A program made the translations under genes and the position numbers. This document shows, in pieces, positions 52,666-60,464 of a stretch of 64,000 nucleotides of DNA (position 1 is the stretch's first letter; each line of letters starts with the position of its first letter). The stretch is from assembly GCA_041917255.1 (NCBI GenBank), contig JAYRYA010000002.1:124001-188000 (forward strand). Direction: 5' to 3'. This DNA is from Zoogloea sp041917255. Lineage in GTDB: Bacteria; Pseudomonadota; Gammaproteobacteria; Burkholderiales; Rhodocyclaceae. Under the pieces are notes generated by a model, which saw only the letters and a list, made by a program, of their open reading frames with translations, was not told where the DNA came from and did not search any database.

Positions 52666-53994
52666 TTACGGAACGCTCAGCAGATTCTGCTCGCGCAGCC
52701 CGCAGCGTTTGAGGATGCTGCGCCCGGCGATCACGCCGCTCTGCACCGCGGCCTCGATGGTCGCCGGGTATTCCGACGCCACGTAATCGCCCGCCAGCCA
52801 CAATCCCGGATGGGGCGTGGCGCAGCGCGGGCGCTGGACGCCCGGCGTGCAGGCGAAGGTGGCGCGCTTCTCTGTGATGATCTGGGCCCATTTGAGCGCC
52901 GGCAGCGGGCCGAGGATGGTCTGAAGCTCCTGCAGCAGCGCGATCTCCAGCGCCTCCTTGCCGATCTCCTGATGGGTGCCGCTGGCGCTGATGACGACGC
53001 TCACCAGCCCCTCCGGTCCGCCCAGCGCGGCGCGATCAAAGGCCCACTGGCCGTAGCCGCCGCTCATGCCGATCATCGGCTCGGGAAACCTCACCGGCCC
53101 ATCGAAGGCCAGCCATGCGGTGACGATGGGTTCGTGGCGCAGGGCGTCGATCTGGGCCACTACCGGTGCCATGGCCGGCAGCGGCTCGACCAGCGCCGCC
53201 ACGTGATAAGGGGCGGTGGCGACAACCACGTGATCGTAGCGGGTGCTCCACGGGTCACCGTCGAGGCGGAAATACTCGCCTTCGGGCTGGACGGCCTTGA
53301 TCGGCTCGGCGGTGCGCACGGTGTGGCCGCGCATCGCCAGCCAGCGGGACGCCGGGACCGGAAAAAGCTCCGACAGATCGACCTTCGGCAGCAGCAGATC
53401 CGAGGCCGATGCGCCGGCACCGAGGCTGTCGCGCAGCACTTTGGCGAAGACCTGGGCGGAAGCCTGGGCGACCGGCGTGTTGAGCGCCGCCACGCACAGG
53501 GGCTCCCAGATCAGGCGGGTGAGGGTGTCGGTCTGGCGGGTGTCGGACAGCAGCGCCGAGACAGGTCGATCCGGTTCGACAACGAACTTGCGGCCCTTGA
53601 GAAATCGCATCAGCCGGGCCATCGCCAGCTTGTCGGCGAGGCCGAGGCCGCGGGCCATGAGCAGGCCCAGGGCCAGATGCAGCGGCGCGGGTAGCGGCGC
53701 GGCGCGCAGCTCGCACAGGCCGGGATAGACCAGCGCCAGCCGGCGGGTTTCGAGCACGCTGGGCTTCACGCCCACCAGACGCAGCATGCGCAGGGTTTCG
53801 GCGTAGGCGCCGAGGAGGATGTGCTGGCCGTTGTCGAGCAGGTAGCCGTCCTTCTCGACCACCCGCGCCCGGCCACCGAGGGTGCGCGAAGCTTCGAACA
53901 GCGTGACCCGCGCGCCGCCGCGGGCGAGGGTGACGGCCGCCGCAAAGCCGGCGTAGCCGCCGCCGATGACAGCCACCTGGGGCGCGGTGCTCAT
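52666..53994 (-). CDS. hpnE: HpnE, hydroxysqualene dehydroxylase
   Basis: FAD-dependent enzyme that reduces hydroxysqualene to squalene, the last step of the HpnCDE route feeding hopanoid synthesis. 442 residues. The FAD motif GGGYAGFAAAVTLARGGARVTLFEAS is at about 11-36, followed by LGGRAR and DNGQHILLGAYAETLRMLRLVG, typical of HpnE. The C-terminal LWLAGDYVASEYPATIEAAVQSGVIAG is the second nucleotide-binding block. Third gene of hpnC-hpnD-hpnE. Confidence 0.94.
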   Translation of the reverse strand: MSTAPQVAVIGGGYAGFAAAVTLARGGARVTLFEASRTLGGRARVVEKDGYLLDNGQHILLGAYAETLRMLRLVGVKPSVLETRRLALVYPGLCELRAAPLPAPLHLALGLLMARGLGLADKLAMARLMRFLKGRKFVVEPDRPVSALLSDTRQTDTLTRLIWEPLCVAALNTPVAQASAQVFAKVLRDSLGAGASASDLLLPKVDLSELFPVPASRWLAMRGHTVRTAEPIKAVQPEGEYFRLDGDPWSTRYDHVVVATAPYHVAALVEPLPAMAPVVAQIDALRHEPIVTAWLAFDGPVRFPEPMIGMSGGYGQWAFDRAALGGPEGLVSVVISASGTHQEIGKEALEIALLQELQTILGPLPALKWAQIITEKRATFACTPGVQRPRCATPHPGLWLAGDYVASEYPATIEAAVQSGVIAGRSILKRCGLREQNLLSVP

Positions 53995-54007
53995 CGCGCG
54001 ATACCGT

Positions 54008-54844
54008 TCATGCCCCGAACCACGTCTTGCCGGCGAGCCAGATCTTGCGCAGCGGGGTGAGGGAGGTGCGGCGGTCGAGCACCTGGAAGCCGTCGGCCTC
54101 GATCTCGTCGAGGAGGGTGCGGTAGATGGCGGCCATGATGAGGCCGGGGCGCTGGGCCTTGCGGTCTTCGGCAGGGAGCTGGGCGAAGGCTTGCTCGTAG
54201 AGCTGGCGGGCGCGCTTGGCCTGGAAGGCCATCAGCTGGCGGAAGTTGTCGGAATACTGGCCGTCGAGGATCTGCTTGGCCGGCACGCCAAACTGCTGGA
54301 GTTCGTTGATCGGCAGGTAGATGCGGCCCCGGCGGGCGTCCTCGCCCACGTCGCGGATGATGTTGGTGAGCTGGAAGGCGAGGCCCAGATCATGGGCGTA
54401 CTTGAGCGTCTGGCGGTTGGTGTAGCCGAAGATCTCGGCCGACAGCAGGCCCACCACGCTGGCCACCCGGTAGCAGTAGAGGTTGAGCGCCTTCCAGTCG
54501 AGGTAGCGGGTCTGCTGCAGGTCCATCTGCATGCCGTCGATCACTTCGAGGAGCAGCTCGCGGGGCAGGTTGAAGCGCTGGCTGACGTCCTTCAGGGCCT
54601 GGCCGACCGGGTGCTGGGGCGTGCCTTCGAAGACCAGCCCGACCTGATGGCGCCACCAGTCGAGGGTGGTCTGGGCGATCTGCGGGTCCTGGCATTCGTC
54701 CACCACGTCGTCCACTTCGCGGCAGAAAGCGTACAGGGCGATGATCGCCTGGCGCCGCTCCGGGGGCAGGAACATGAAGCTGTAGTAGAAGCTGGAGCCG
54801 CTGGCGGCGGCTTTCTCCTGGCAGTAGGCGTGGGGGTCGGTCAT
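54008..54844 (-). CDS. hpnD: HpnD, presqualene diphosphate synthase
   Basis: Condenses two farnesyl diphosphates into presqualene diphosphate. 278 residues. The two Asp-rich motifs are REVDDVVDE (about 41-49) and RDVGEDARRGRIYLP (about 165-179). SSFYYSFMFLPPERRQAIIALYAFCR at the start is characteristic of HpnD. It lies 13 bases upstream of hpnE and 5 bases after the hpnC stop, so the three are one unit. Confidence 0.95.
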   Translation of the reverse strand: MTDPHAYCQEKAAASGSSFYYSFMFLPPERRQAIIALYAFCREVDDVVDECQDPQIAQTTLDWWRHQVGLVFEGTPQHPVGQALKDVSQRFNLPRELLLEVIDGMQMDLQQTRYLDWKALNLYCYRVASVVGLLSAEIFGYTNRQTLKYAHDLGLAFQLTNIIRDVGEDARRGRIYLPINELQQFGVPAKQILDGQYSDNFRQLMAFQAKRARQLYEQAFAQLPAEDRKAQRPGLIMAAIYRTLLDEIEADGFQVLDRRTSLTPLRKIWLAGKTWFGA

Positions 54845-54849
54845 GGGGG

Positions 54850-55671
54850 CTAGCGGGTGAGTGCGCGCCAGGCGAGGCGCAGCCAGTCGGTTTTGCCGAG
54901 GATCGGGCGATGGTTGAAGACGTCGTAGGCGTTGGCCTCGATCTTGTCGAGCACGCCGAGGCCGCCCTGCACGATGAGGCGCAGTTCCCAGCCGATGCGG
55001 CCGGGCAGGCGACGAGCCAGGGGGGCACCGTGGAGCATCATGGTGCGGGCGCGCTGGATCTCGAAATCCATCAGCGCCGAGAACTGGCGGGTGACGTCGC
55101 CCCCGGCGATGCAGGCTTCGGCCACGCCGAAGCGCTCCATGTCAGCCTGGGGCAGATAGATGCGCTGCTTCTGCCAGTCGATGGCCACGTCCTGCCAGAA
55201 GTTGATGAGCTGCAGGCTGGTGCAGATCCGGTCGGACATCGCCAGGTTGTCGGGCGTGGCGGCTTTGTAGAGGTGCAGCAGCAGCCGGCCCACCGGGTTG
55301 GCGGAGCGCCGGCAGTAGTCGGCCAGCTCGTCGAAGTTGGCGTAGCGGGTCTTCACCACGTCCTGGCTGAAGGCGTCGAGCAGGTCGAGGAACAGGCTGA
55401 TCGGCAGCTTGAATTGGCGGACGTTGTCGGCCAGGCGATTGAAGATCGGGGCGAGCTTCGGATCGTCGATGGGCTTGCCCTGCTCGATGCAGAACAGCGC
55501 CCGGCGGTAATCGTTGAGGTGGGCGAGGCGCACCATTGGCGGCGCGTCGCCCTCGTCGGCGATGTCATCGGCCGAGCGCGCGAAGGCGTAGATGGCCTCT
55601 ACCGGCTCGCGCAGGTGCGCGGGCAGCAGGAAGGACGCAACCGGGAAGTTCTCGTAATGGTCGACAGACAT
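54850..55671 (-). CDS. hpnC: HpnC, hydroxysqualene synthase
   Basis: Converts presqualene diphosphate to hydroxysqualene. 273 residues, squalene-synthase fold. The motif pair is RSADDIADEGD and NFWQDVAIDWQKQRIYLP; the N-terminal YENFPVASFLLPAHLREPVEAIYAFAR is HpnC-typical. First gene of hpnCDE. Squalene-hopene cyclase (shc/hpnF) and other hpn genes are not in the window. Confidence 0.95.
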   Translation of the reverse strand: MSVDHYENFPVASFLLPAHLREPVEAIYAFARSADDIADEGDAPPMVRLAHLNDYRRALFCIEQGKPIDDPKLAPIFNRLADNVRQFKLPISLFLDLLDAFSQDVVKTRYANFDELADYCRRSANPVGRLLLHLYKAATPDNLAMSDRICTSLQLINFWQDVAIDWQKQRIYLPQADMERFGVAEACIAGGDVTRQFSALMDFEIQRARTMMLHGAPLARRLPGRIGWELRLIVQGGLGVLDKIEANAYDVFNHRPILGKTDWLRLAWRALTR

Positions 55672-55708
55672 GGGCCGGCGGAGTATACCGAGGTCGGGCA
55701 GGGTAGAG

Positions 55709-55811
55709 GGGAGTAGGGAATGGGTAGTGGGAGGTGGGGGCTGCGTTAAGCTTTGGGCGCTTGCGACCGCTCATCCGGATTCCCACTCCTCATTACCCTA
55801 TTCCCGCTCCC
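55709..55811. repeat. Imperfect inverted repeat between hpnC and the Att-like operon
   Basis: The arm GGGAGTAGGGAATGGGTAG (about 55709-55727) is echoed in inverse by a C/T-rich arm CTCATTACCCTATTCCCGC (about 55788-55806), with about 50 bases between. The purine-rich arm and pyrimidine-rich arm stand out from the surrounding GC-rich sequence. It lies in the shared upstream region of hpnC and the downstream-facing ATPase gene. It could be a decayed mobile repeat; function unknown. Confidence 0.45.
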
Positions 55812-55820
55812 GACGCTTCC

Positions 55821-56474
55821 ATGCTCGAAATCCACAGACTCTCCCGCCGCTTCAACGGGCGCCCGGTGCTGGCCGGGATTGACCTGTCCCTCTCGCCCGG
55901 CGAATACGTGGCGATCGTCGGTGAGTCCGGCGTCGGAAAATCCACGCTGCTTAACCTGATCGCCGGGCTGGATCGGCCCGACGGCGGCCGGCTGTCCCTC
56001 GACGGTTGCGATTACGCCGGGCTCGACGAAGACGCGCTGACCGGCCTGCGCCGGGACAAGCTGGGCTTCGTCTTCCAGGCCTTTCATGTGCTGCCCCATC
56101 TCACCGTACGCCAGAACGTCGCCTTGCCCCTGTGGTTGCAGGGCGTCGATGGCGATGCGGCCGACGCGCCCGCGCAGCAGCTCCTCGATGCCGTGGGCCT
56201 GGGCGACCGGGCCGGCAGCTGGCCGCGGGAGCTTTCCGGTGGCGAGATGCAGCGGGTCGCCATCGCCCGGGCGCTGGTGCATCGGCCGCGGCTGGTGCTG
56301 GCCGACGAGCCCACCGGCAACCTCGACCCGGCCAACGGCAGGCGGGTGCTGGATCTTCTTGCCACGCGCATCCGCGCGGCGGGGGCCATCGGCATTCTGG
56401 TGACGCATTCGCTGGAAGCCGCCGCCACTGCCGACCGGGTGCTGCGCCTCGACGCCACGGGGCTGCACGGATGA
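55821..56474 (+). CDS. AttE-like ABC transporter ATP-binding protein
   Basis: 217 residues from MLEIHRLSRRFNGRPV. Walker A GESGVGKST, Q-loop FVFQAFHVLP, signature LSGGEMQRVAIARA, Walker B VLADEPTGNLD and switch LVTHS (Ser-following His) are present; it is of the LolD/MacB type that works with FtsX-type permeases. Its stop overlaps the permease start as ATGA. The ATPase, double permease and AttH-like exported protein match the Agrobacterium attEFGH arrangement. Confidence 0.9.
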   Translation: MLEIHRLSRRFNGRPVLAGIDLSLSPGEYVAIVGESGVGKSTLLNLIAGLDRPDGGRLSLDGCDYAGLDEDALTGLRRDKLGFVFQAFHVLPHLTVRQNVALPLWLQGVDGDAADAPAQQLLDAVGLGDRAGSWPRELSGGEMQRVAIARALVHRPRLVLADEPTGNLDPANGRRVLDLLATRIRAAGAIGILVTHSLEAAATADRVLRLDATGLHG

Positions 56475-58972
56475 AGGCGCGGGCGCTGGCCCCGGTCTTC
56501 CTCGGCTCACTGGGGCGGCGGCGGGTGGCGACGCTCTTCTCCTTCGTCGCCATCGTGCTGGGGGTGGCGCTGGGGATGGCGGTGCAGGTGGTGCACGAGG
56601 CGGCACTATCGGAGTTTGGTCGCGGCATGCGCAGCCTGGCGGGACAGGCCGATCTGCAAGTGGTGGGGCCGAAGGGCGGCTTCGACGAAGCCCTCTACGC
56701 CACGCTGGCGGCGCGGCCGGAGGTGGCCGAGGCAAGCCCGCTGATTGAACTAGACCTCAAGCTCGTCGGCCGCGACGAGCCGCTGCACCTGCTGGGCGCG
56801 GATCTCTTTGCGCTGGCCCGGGTCGCGCCCCGGCTGCTGCCGCGGCCGCGGGAAGAATCGGCACGCTTTGCAGTGCTGGAAGACGACGCGCTCTTCCTCA
56901 GCCATGCGGCGGCGGACGCCCTGGGTGTGAAGCCCGGCGAGCGCCTGGGGGTGCTGGCCGGCGCAGCGGAGGTGGATCTCAAGGTTGCGGGCGACCTGCC
57001 CGGCGTGGAGGAAGGCCGCCGCCTGGCGGTGATGGACATCGCCGCGGTGCAGACCCGCTTCGGTCGGCTGGGCCGCTTGACGCGGATCGACCTGAAGCTG
57101 GCCGAGGGCGTGACGCCGGACGCCGCCATCGCCGGGCTGCAGCCGCTGCTGCCGGCCGGCGTCGAGGTGACGGCGCCCGAAGCGGCGGAGGACGAAGCCG
57201 CCAAGCTCTCCCGCGCCTATCGGGTGAATCTCACCATGCTGGCGGCGATTGCGTTGGTGACGGGGGGCTTTCTGGTCTTCTCGGCCCAGGCCTTGTCGGT
57301 GGTGCGGCGGCGCACGGAGTTTGCCTTTCTGCACGCCATCGGCCTGGCCCGGCGGCAACTCTTTGGCTGGCTGCTGGCCGAAGGGGCGGCGGTGGGGCTG
57401 GCCGGTGGCATCGTCGGCGTGGGTGTGGGTTATGGACTGGCCTGGGGTGCGCTGGCGCTCTTGGGGGGCGATCTGGGGGCGGGGTATTTTGCGGGGCTCA
57501 AGCCGGCGCTGGTCTTCCAACCGGGGCTCACGGCGGCCTACGTGGCCTTGGGCGTGCTGGCCGGCGCGGCCGGGGCGTGGCTGCCGGCGCGGGAGGCGGC
57601 GACGGTGGCGCCGGCCCGTGCGCTCAAGGCCGGCGACGAGGCGGCGCTGCTGTCGGGCCGCGGGCGTCCGTGGATGGGGCTGGCCTTGCTGGTGGCGAGC
57701 GTGGCGGCGTGCCGGATTCCGCCGCTGGATGGCTTGCCCGTGGGTGGCTATCTGGCGGTGGCCTGCCTGCTGGCCGGCGGCGTGCTGCTGCTGCCGGCCG
57801 TGGCGGCGGGGCTGGCGCGGTTGTTGCCCGATCATGGCCCGGTGCCGGCGCGGCTGGCAGCGGCCCGCCTCGGCGCGGCGCCCGGCCACGCGGTGGTGGC
57901 GGCGGCCGGGGTGCTGGCGAGCGTGGCGCTGGCGGCGGCGATGGCGATCATGGTGGCGTCTTTCCGGGATTCGGTGGATGCGTGGCTGACCCAGTTGTTG
58001 CCGGCCGATCTTTACCTGCGCACCAGCCGCAGCGCCTCCAGCGGTTTTCTCGACCCCGCCCAGCAGGCGCGCATCGCCGCGGTGCCTGGCGTGGCAGAGG
58101 CGCGCTTCACGCGGATGGACAGCCTGCGTCTGGCGCCGGGGCGCCCGCCGGTGGCGCTGCTGGCGCGGCCACTGCCGCCCGATGGCGCCGGCCTGCCCCT
58201 GGTGGGCGCGGCGGTGCCGGGGCAGGGTGGGGTGACGGTGTGGATCTCCGAAGCCGTGCAGGACATGCTCGGCTGGCGCCCCGCCGACACGGTGACGCTG
58301 CCCCTCGCCGGGCGCAGCGTACCGGTGCGTGTGGCCGGCGTGTGGCGGGATTACGCCCGCCAGACCGGCGCGGTGATGATCGACCTGGCCGATTACCGGC
58401 GCCTCACCGGCGACCCGCTGGCGAGCGACGTGGCGATCTTCCTCTCGCCCGACGCGGCCCCGGCGGCGGTGGAGGCTGCGCTGCGCGCCACCGCGCCGGC
58501 CGGGGTGCTGGAAGTCGCCCGGCCGGGGGAGATCCGCGCCATCACCCTGCGCATCTTCGACCGCACGTTTGCGGTCACTTATCTGCTGGAGGCGGTGGCC
58601 GTGGCCATCGGCCTCGCCGGCGTGGCGGCGAGTTTTGCGGCATTGGCCGCGGCGCGGCGGAGGGAGTTCGGGATGCTGCGCCATCTGGGCCTGACGCGCA
58701 GTCAGATCGCCTGGATGCTGGCCCAGGAGGGCGCGCTGGCGGCCGGCGTGGGCGTGCTCGCCGGGTTGGCAGCGGGCGGCGCCATCGGGCTGGTGCTGAT
58801 CGAGGTGGTCAATCGGCAAAGCTTCCACTGGAGCATGGACCTGCACGTGCCGTGGCTGTCGCTGGTGGTGTTCGGCGCGGGGCTGGTGGCCTTGGGGGCG
58901 GGCGCTGCCGTGCTTGCGGGACGGCAGGCGATGCTTCAGGACGCGGTGCTGGCGGTGCGGGAGGACTGGTGA
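56471..58972 (+). CDS. Double FtsX-type ABC permease (AttFG-like)
   Basis: 833 residues with two FtsX/MacB-type modules. An N-terminal helix (about 18-45) and periplasmic domain lead to a membrane module (about 255-385). Further central helices, a second periplasmic domain and a C-terminal module follow, the last beginning around TYLLEAVAVAIGLAGVAASFAALAAARRREFGMLRHLGL. MacB-type permeases do mechanical work on periplasmic substrates or lipoproteins rather than simple import. It looks like a fusion of the AttF and AttG halves. Its TGA stop overlaps a following ATG (TGATG) that begins the repeat-rich insertion. Confidence 0.88.
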   Translation: MKARALAPVFLGSLGRRRVATLFSFVAIVLGVALGMAVQVVHEAALSEFGRGMRSLAGQADLQVVGPKGGFDEALYATLAARPEVAEASPLIELDLKLVGRDEPLHLLGADLFALARVAPRLLPRPREESARFAVLEDDALFLSHAAADALGVKPGERLGVLAGAAEVDLKVAGDLPGVEEGRRLAVMDIAAVQTRFGRLGRLTRIDLKLAEGVTPDAAIAGLQPLLPAGVEVTAPEAAEDEAAKLSRAYRVNLTMLAAIALVTGGFLVFSAQALSVVRRRTEFAFLHAIGLARRQLFGWLLAEGAAVGLAGGIVGVGVGYGLAWGALALLGGDLGAGYFAGLKPALVFQPGLTAAYVALGVLAGAAGAWLPAREAATVAPARALKAGDEAALLSGRGRPWMGLALLVASVAACRIPPLDGLPVGGYLAVACLLAGGVLLLPAVAAGLARLLPDHGPVPARLAAARLGAAPGHAVVAAAGVLASVALAAAMAIMVASFRDSVDAWLTQLLPADLYLRTSRSASSGFLDPAQQARIAAVPGVAEARFTRMDSLRLAPGRPPVALLARPLPPDGAGLPLVGAAVPGQGGVTVWISEAVQDMLGWRPADTVTLPLAGRSVPVRVAGVWRDYARQTGAVMIDLADYRRLTGDPLASDVAIFLSPDAAPAAVEAALRATAPAGVLEVARPGEIRAITLRIFDRTFAVTYLLEAVAVAIGLAGVAASFAALAAARRREFGMLRHLGLTRSQIAWMLAQEGALAAGVGVLAGLAAGGAIGLVLIEVVNRQSFHWSMDLHVPWLSLVVFGAGLVALGAGAAVLAGRQAMLQDAVLAVREDW

Positions 58973-59367
58973 TGACGCTGCAGTGCAGAACGGGAGCAAT
59001 GCAGCGCCGCGCTGCATGCGTGCACCTTTCAAGTGCAACACCCGAGTTCGGAGCTTCAACGATGCTGCAAAAAGCATCGGCACCGGAGTCCGGACCTCGA
59101 CCATTGCTGCTTTTTGCTGCATCGATGCACTTATCAAGTGCATGTGCCGAGCTTCGAGCTTCGGCATTGATGCTTTTTGCAGCAATGGTGAAGCTCGGAA
59201 CTGCGAGGGCGAAGCTTGGAGCTGCAATTGCGAAGTTCGGAACTGCAATCGCGGTGCGCTGTGCTGCAGCGCTGCAGACGGGTGCGCGGCACCCACGCCT
59301 CGGATGGGGCCGGTCCGCAGGCACCGCTGCACCAGGCCTGCCCGACGCTGGAGGACTGGCATGACGC
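58961..59367 (+). repeat. 390-bp repeat-rich insertion flanked by near-identical direct repeats
   Basis: GAGGACTGGTGATGACGC (58961-58978) recurs as GAGGACTGGCATGACGC (59351-59367), 390 bases apart. The enclosed sequence is less GC-rich. It has an imperfect 33-bp inverted repeat (59046-59078 with 59169-59201, 29 of 33 identical, core TGCTGCAAAAAGCATC), TGCACTT-type palindromes near 59030 and 59126, and three tandem 21-bp units (59191-59253). It also forms an open frame of 130 codons (58972-59364) overlapping the permease stop and the AttH-like start, Ala/Leu-rich and low in complexity. Other frames on both strands are open too, so coding is doubtful. Confidence 0.7.
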
Positions 59368-60449
59368 ACGATGCAAACCCGCATCCGGTGCGCCGTCGCC
59401 TGCTGCTGGCGCTGGCGACCCTGCCAGGGTGGAGCAGGGCGGCAGACTTCACCCCCGTGCTCGCCGGGCGGCGGCTGGTGTTTCCGGCGGATCACGGCGC
59501 GCACCCGGATTTCCGCACCGAGTGGTGGTATGCCACCGGCTGGCTCGCGCTGCCGGACGGCCGCCCGCTGGGTTTTCAGGTGACCTTCTTCCGGGTTCGG
59601 ACCGGCGTGGGGGAGGGCAGCCCCAGCGCCTTCGCCCCGCGTCAGCTGGTGATGGCCCACGCGGCGATTGCCGACCCGCAGCTCGGGCGCCTGCGCCATG
59701 ACGAGCGCTCGGCACGGGTCGGCTTTGGCCGCGCCGGTTTCGAGACCGGCCACACGGCGGTGTGGTGCGGCGACTGGCGCTTTGCGCTGGATGGCGGGCG
59801 CTATCGGGCCGCGGTGCGTGCGGCGGATTTCGCCTATGCGCTGGATCTGCAGCCCGACGGGCCGCCTCTCCTAAATGGCCGTGAGGGGTTTTCGGCCAAG
59901 GCGGCCGACCCGCGCCACGCGAGCTACTACTACAGCCGGCCTCAACTGGCGGTGAGCGGCACGGTAACGCTGGATGGCCGCAGCCAGCGGGTGACCGGCA
60001 AGGCCTGGCTGGATCACGAGTGGTCCAGCGAGCTGATGCCCGAAGGTGCCCAGGGCTGGGACTGGCTGGGCGCCAATCTGGACGACGGCAGCGGCCTGAT
60101 GGCCTTCAGGATGCGCGGGCAGGACGGCAATGCGATGTGGGCGGCGGCCAGTTGGCGGGCGGCCGATGGCACGGCGCGCATCCTCGCGCCCGCGGATGTG
60201 CGCTTCGAACCCCTGCGCGAATGGCGCTCGCCCCGCACCGGCATCCGCTACCCCGTTGCCTGGCGGCTGACGGTGGCGGGCCGGGTGTTCGAACTGCAGC
60301 CCCTCATCGACGACCAGGAACTCGACAGCCGCCGCTCCACTGGCGCGGTGTACTGGGAGGGCTTGGTGCGCCTGATGGCCGACGGCCGCGAGGTGGGGCG
60401 GGGCTATCTGGAGATGACGGGGTACGGGGAGCGGATTCGGGTGGGGTAG
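59361..60449 (+). CDS. AttH/CrtC-like exported lipocalin-type protein
   Basis: 362 residues. A probable Tat or Sec signal (NPHPVRRRLLLALATLPGWSRAA) is followed by the AttH/carotenoid-1,2-hydratase (CrtC)-like fold. It has HPDFRTEWWYATGWLAL, GFQVTFFRVRTG and a C-terminal half starting near GKAWLDHEWSSELMPEGAQGWDWLGANLDDGS. Despite CrtC similarity no carotenoid genes are present, so the AttH-type role with the adjacent ABC transporter is favoured. The start follows the repeat insertion; without that insertion it would overlap the permease stop directly. Confidence 0.88.
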   Translation: MTHDANPHPVRRRLLLALATLPGWSRAADFTPVLAGRRLVFPADHGAHPDFRTEWWYATGWLALPDGRPLGFQVTFFRVRTGVGEGSPSAFAPRQLVMAHAAIADPQLGRLRHDERSARVGFGRAGFETGHTAVWCGDWRFALDGGRYRAAVRAADFAYALDLQPDGPPLLNGREGFSAKAADPRHASYYYSRPQLAVSGTVTLDGRSQRVTGKAWLDHEWSSELMPEGAQGWDWLGANLDDGSGLMAFRMRGQDGNAMWAAASWRAADGTARILAPADVRFEPLREWRSPRTGIRYPVAWRLTVAGRVFELQPLIDDQELDSRRSTGAVYWEGLVRLMADGREVGRGYLEMTGYGERIRVG

Positions 60450-60464
60450 GAGCCGCCGGGCGCT

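Noticed and set aside
56006..56470. Upstream extension of the FtsX-type permease frame
   Set aside because: It lies inside the ATPase gene in another frame; the permease start at 56471 is coupled by ATGA and begins a proper membrane segment.
58914..59360. Upstream extension of the AttH-like protein through the repeat insertion
   Set aside because: The translated sequence is Cys/Arg/Asn-rich repeat material; the signal peptide begins at the ATG at 59361.
59361..60449. Carotenoid 1,2-hydratase (CrtC)
   Set aside because: No other carotenoid genes are present, and the ABC transporter context matches AttH instead.
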